Both the position numbers and the translations under genes were made by a program. DNA of 5,146 nucleotides, taken from CAYMCJ01 sp964388985 (lineage in GTDB: Bacteria; Patescibacteriota; Patescibacteriia; Patescibacteriales; CAYMCJ01). The notes below the pieces were generated by a model. That model saw only the letters and a list, made by a program, of their open reading frames with translations, did no database searches and was not told where the DNA came from. Below, one piece after another: positions 3,650 to 5,146 of the stretch; position 1 is the stretch's first letter; the number at the start of each line of letters is the position of its first letter. Where the stretch lies: NCBI GenBank assembly GCA_964388985.1, contig CAYMCJ010000060.1, forward strand, positions 1-5,146. Direction: 5' to 3'.

Positions 3650-4067
3650 TAGGCGATGCATATTTCATTTTATATTTTTTGGGTTTTTATCCATTTGTCT
3701 TGAAATTCTTTAAAAGCCGGTAATATTGCATCACGCATTTTTTTATCATTAAAAAATTTTATCATCTTCAATATAGCTTTTTCGTCATCTTCATAAGCTG
3801 ATAGCCAAGCAGCAGATCTTTCTAAGGTATTAACTGCTTCTTTGTCGCCCATATTGTGGTAATGTTTCGCAATTATATTTATTGCTTCTTCAAGTGTCGC
3901 TTTTGGAAAAGGTAAAAAAGATTCTGGAATTTGACTGCTGAAAATTATGGTTAATTTACTTTGGAAATACTCCATATGAACACCCCATATGTGAACTATT
4001 TTTTGAGCTTTTTTGATATCCATAATTTTAAGGATAAAAAAATATAAAATGAAATATATTTCGCCTA
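3650..4067. mobile_element. 418-bp inverted-repeat-bounded cassette (MITE-like) with one small gene
   Basis: The left arm 3650-3680 and the reverse complement of the right arm 4037-4067 are 31 bases long and match at 28. The three mismatches are contiguous (TGC versus AAT). Both arms begin TAGGCGA and share ATATTTCATTTTATATTTTT. The element can be read as GGCGA...TCGCC flanked by TA on each side, which fits the TA target duplication of IS630/Tc1/mariner-type elements and their MITEs. Because TA is itself palindromic, this is not proof. Inside is only the 117-aa gene, whose stop lies in the left arm and whose ATG lies 14 bases inside the right arm. No transposase is present, so any movement would need one in trans. 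It could instead be a pair of related regulatory or processing sites. The arms are seen directly; mobility is inferred. Confidence 0.5.
3670..4023 (-). CDS. Hypothetical helical soluble protein, 117 aa, inside the inverted-repeat cassette
   Basis: I do not recognise this protein. I start it at ATG 4023-4021. The frame is open up to a TTG at 4071, but those 16 extra codons are translated repeat arm and are probably not coding. The 117 residues are mostly helical. An N-terminal helix (MDIKKAQKIVHIWGVHMEYFQSKL, starting at residue 1) is followed by a loop rich in Pro and Ser (30-41). Next come TLEEAINIIAKHYHNMGDKEAVNTLERSAAWLSAYEDDEKAILKMIKFF (starting at 43), which looks like two antiparallel helices of a TPR-like or adaptor type, and a final helix (FKEFQDKWIKTQKI). 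The last codons and TAA overlap the left inverted-repeat arm. No SD precedes the ATG. Transcription probably starts near 4176, giving a leader of about 150 bases that includes the right arm and a 5' hairpin. The TPR-like reading is tentative. Confidence 0.65.
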   Translation of the reverse strand: MDIKKAQKIVHIWGVHMEYFQSKLTIIFSSQIPESFLPFPKATLEEAINIIAKHYHNMGDKEAVNTLERSAAWLSAYEDDEKAILKMIKFFNDKKMRDAILPAFKEFQDKWIKTQKI

Positions 4068-4134
4068 ACAATTTATATATGAACTTATTAATTTTTTGTT
4101 AAAGATTAGGTAAAATTATTATTTGAATTTAAGA

Positions 4135-4172
4135 TTAGGGCGGGGGATGAGATTGCGTAATTTTAGCCCTAA
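4135..4172 (-). promoter_or_regulatory. 5'-end hairpin in the leader of the leftward transcript
   Basis: TTAGGGC (4135-4141) pairs with GCCCTAA (4166-4172) over 7 bp around a 24-base loop that includes CCCCC on the minus strand. The predicted leftward start (about 4176) is 4 bases upstream, so the hairpin would sit at the very 5' end of the message, where it could protect it from decay. There is no T-run on either side, so it is not a terminator. Confidence 0.45.
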
Positions 4173-4182
4173 AACTATTTAT

Positions 4183-4212
4183 ATTATAACAAAGAATTAT
4201 TAAAGTTTACAA
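4183..4212 (-). promoter_or_regulatory. Leftward extended -10 promoter for the 117-aa/80-aa operon
   Basis: On the minus strand TTGTAA (4212-4207, four of six matches) is followed 18 bases later by TATAAT (4188-4183), with the extended -10 TG at 4191-4190. The expected start is near 4176. Its -35 is only four bases from the -35 of the rightward rpsB promoter, so the two are divergent and may compete for polymerase or share control. Confidence 0.65.
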
Positions 4213-4216
4213 GCAG

Positions 4217-4243
4217 TTGACAAAAATTAATAAATGTTATAAT
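4217..4243 (+). promoter_or_regulatory. rpsB promoter
   Basis: A perfect -35 TTGACA (4217-4222) and a perfect extended -10 TGTTATAAT (4235-4243) are separated by a slightly short 15-base spacer. This is the best promoter in the window, as expected for a ribosomal protein gene. The predicted start is near 4250, giving a leader of about 113 bases before rpsB. Confidence 0.8.
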
Positions 4244-4257
4244 TTGTATATATCATT

Positions 4258-4291
4258 ATTATTAATTTTATCTTAATTATTAATTTTATCT
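4258..4291. repeat. 18-bp tandem duplication at the start of the rpsB leader
   Basis: The exact 16-mer ATTATTAATTTTATCT occurs at 4258-4273 and 4276-4291, giving an 18-base period. It lies between the predicted transcription start and the folded leader element. It is AT-only apart from one C per copy, so it probably forms an unstructured spacer. Confidence 0.8.
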
Positions 4292-4295
4292 CTCA

Positions 4296-4357
4296 TACTC
4301 TGTAATCTTTCCTTCTCCGCTTTAAGCGGGGCAAACAGAGTAGAGGACTAAAGGAAA
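4296..4357 (+). promoter_or_regulatory. Probable S2-responsive rpsB leader RNA, SD-sequestering pseudoknot
   Basis: Stem P1 TACTCTGT (4296-4303) / ACAGAGTA (4335-4342) is 8 bp and perfect. Inside it is hairpin P2 CTCCGC (4315-4320) / GCGGGG (4326-4331) with loop TTTAA. TTTCCTT (4308-4314), in the internal loop of P1, is exactly complementary to AAGGAAA (4351-4357), which contains the rpsB SD (AAAGGA, 8 bases before ATG 4363). Forming this third helix makes a pseudoknot and hides the SD. S2 is known to repress rpsB-tsf through the rpsB 5' leader in E. coli. That this element binds S2 is inferred from its position and structure. Confidence 0.7.
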
Positions 4358-4362
4358 AAAAT

Positions 4363-5052
4363 ATGAAAATACCAAGCATAGAAGAGATGCTTAAGTGCGG
4401 TTTGCATTTTGGGCATCGAACAAGCAAATGGCATCCAAAAATGGAGCCTTTTATTTTTTCTTCCCGCAAGGGAGTTTATATTATTGACTTGCGAAAAACT
4501 CAAGAGATGCTTGAGACGGCTTTGGATTTTATGAAAAAGCTGGTCGGCGAGAGTAAGGTTATATTGTTTGTCGGCACGAAAAATCAGGTAAAAAAGCCGA
4601 TGAAGGCAATGGCGGAAGAAATCGGTATGCCTTATGTGGTTGAAAAATGGCTGGGCGGGTGCTTAACGAATTTTTTAATTATAAAAAAATTAATAAAAAA
4701 ATATCAGGATTTATTGGACAAAAAGCAAGCCGGGAAACTGGATAAATATACGAAAAAAGAACGTTTGAATTTTGACAAGGAAATAGGAAAATTAAAAATA
4801 AAGGTGGGCGGATTGGTAAATTTAAATAAATTGCCGGACGCTTTGTTTGTCTGGGACGTAAAAAACGAAAAAACAGCCATTATGGAAGCCAAGCGGAAAA
4901 ATATACCGATTATAGCGGTTTGTGACACTAATGTTAATCCGAGTAATATAAATTATATTATTCCAGCTAATGATGATGCCACCAAAGCGGTTAAGCTAAT
5001 ACTTAATTCAGTTAAAGAAGCGATAATGGAAGGAAAAGAGAGGAAAGGTTAG
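4363..5052 (+). CDS. rpsB: 30S ribosomal protein S2
   Basis: S2 is a structural protein of the small subunit that binds late in assembly near the head-body junction and helps hold S1 in species that have it. The 229 residues fit the shorter end of the bacterial range, without a C-terminal extension. Conserved blocks in order are GLHFGHRTSKWHPKMEPFIF (13-32) and GVYIIDLRKT (37-46). Next are ILFVGTKNQ (67-75) and EKWLGGCLTNF (94-104, the family WLGGxLTN signature). After a lysine-rich coiled-coil region (about 108-147) come LPDALFVWD (157-165), CDTNVNPS (187-194) and IPANDDA (200-206). The SD AAAGGA is 8 bases before the ATG and overlaps the pseudoknot of the leader, suggesting translational feedback. 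The usual neighbour tsf probably begins 83 bases past the stop. Confidence 0.98.
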   Translation: MKIPSIEEMLKCGLHFGHRTSKWHPKMEPFIFSSRKGVYIIDLRKTQEMLETALDFMKKLVGESKVILFVGTKNQVKKPMKAMAEEIGMPYVVEKWLGGCLTNFLIIKKLIKKYQDLLDKKQAGKLDKYTKKERLNFDKEIGKLKIKVGGLVNLNKLPDALFVWDVKNEKTAIMEAKRKNIPIIAVCDTNVNPSNINYIIPANDDATKAVKLILNSVKEAIMEGKERKG

Positions 5053-5091
5053 TTGGTTTGAAAAGGTATATTGAAAACAAAAAATTATTGA

Positions 5092-5135
5092 TATTAATTT
5101 ATTAATTTATTGCGCTTCGCTTTTATTAATTTATT
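5092..5135. repeat. AT-rich 8-bp repeats between rpsB and the next start
   Basis: TATTAATT is repeated in tandem from 5092 to 5107 with a partial third unit to 5111. It recurs at 5124-5131 with another TATT just before the ATG at 5136. Between the two blocks lies GCGCTTCGC (5113-5120 plus flanking bases), a small GC island able to form only a weak 3-bp hairpin. There is no terminator, consistent with read-through from rpsB into the next gene. Confidence 0.6.
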
Positions 5136-5146
5136 ATGCCAAACAA
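5136..5146 (+). CDS. tsf: Possible start of tsf (elongation factor Ts), cut by the window edge
   Basis: ATG at 5136 begins a frame reading Met-Pro-Asn before the window ends. In most bacteria tsf follows rpsB in one operon, and no terminator separates them here. No SD is visible in the AT-rich bases before this ATG. Only three codons can be seen, so the identification rests on gene order. Confidence 0.3.

Noticed and set aside
4024..4071. TTG start extending the 117-aa protein by 16 residues.
   Set aside because: The extension is translated inverted-repeat arm, with no SD and a weak start codon; ATG 4023 is preferred.
4060..4120. Integron attC-like half site: GCCTAAC on the plus strand (GTTAGGC on the minus strand) next to the small-gene cassette.
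   Set aside because: Only one half site fits. No matching partner lies 50-130 bases away and there is no integrase. The 31-base inverted arms explain the sequence better.
4704..4928. 74-residue minus-strand frame inside rpsB.
   Set aside because: It is a shadow of the lysine-rich, A-rich part of rpsB, where complementary stops are rare.

Overview
The window is AT-rich bacterial DNA with two recognisable housekeeping genes, mnmA (tRNA 2-thiouridylase) and rpsB (ribosomal protein S2). Around them are small genes I cannot name and an unusual density of short GC-rich palindromes between genes. Lysine-rich proteins, compact genes, several starts without a Shine-Dalgarno (SD) sequence and dispersed palindromes suggest a Candidate Phyla Radiation (Patescibacteria, perhaps Parcubacteria-type) genome. 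That placement is an inference by eye. TGA acts as a normal stop in the first two genes, which argues against the UGA-glycine code of Gracilibacteria/Absconditabacteria.

Left part (1-2197, + strand): an unknown 249-residue protein ends at 757, followed by a palindromic repeat and an intrinsic terminator. The 334-base gap to mnmA holds two more hairpins, a promoter with an extended -10, and a decayed palindrome copy in the mnmA leader. mnmA appears complete and has both catalytic cysteines, but carries an in-frame palindrome in its C-terminal barrel that adds about ten residues.

Middle (2198-3300): a self-contained 65-residue gene has its own promoter, a perfect SD and a strong terminator. 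It converges on a minus-strand pair: a 134-residue four-helix membrane protein and a 48-residue single-helix membrane protein with a strong SD, which ends in its own terminator.

Right-middle (3297-4212, - strand): two small soluble unknown proteins (117 and 80 residues) are read leftward from an extended -10 promoter at 4183-4212. The 117-residue gene lies between 31-base inverted repeats (3650-3680 and 4037-4067, 28/31 matching) with TA at both outer ends. This looks like a tiny one-gene, MITE-like cassette. The 80-residue gene ends inside a copy of the GC-rich palindrome, followed by a terminator.

Right end (4217-5146, + strand): rpsB has a consensus promoter back to back with the leftward one. 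Its ~110-base leader can fold into a pseudoknot that pairs with the rpsB SD, as expected for S2 autoregulation. A probable tsf start codon lies at the very edge.

The best candidates for something undescribed are the inverted-repeat cassette, the palindrome family (four copies between genes, one of which supplies a stop codon), the palindrome inserted in mnmA, and the autonomous 65-residue gene. No defence system, CRISPR array, rRNA or tRNA was seen.
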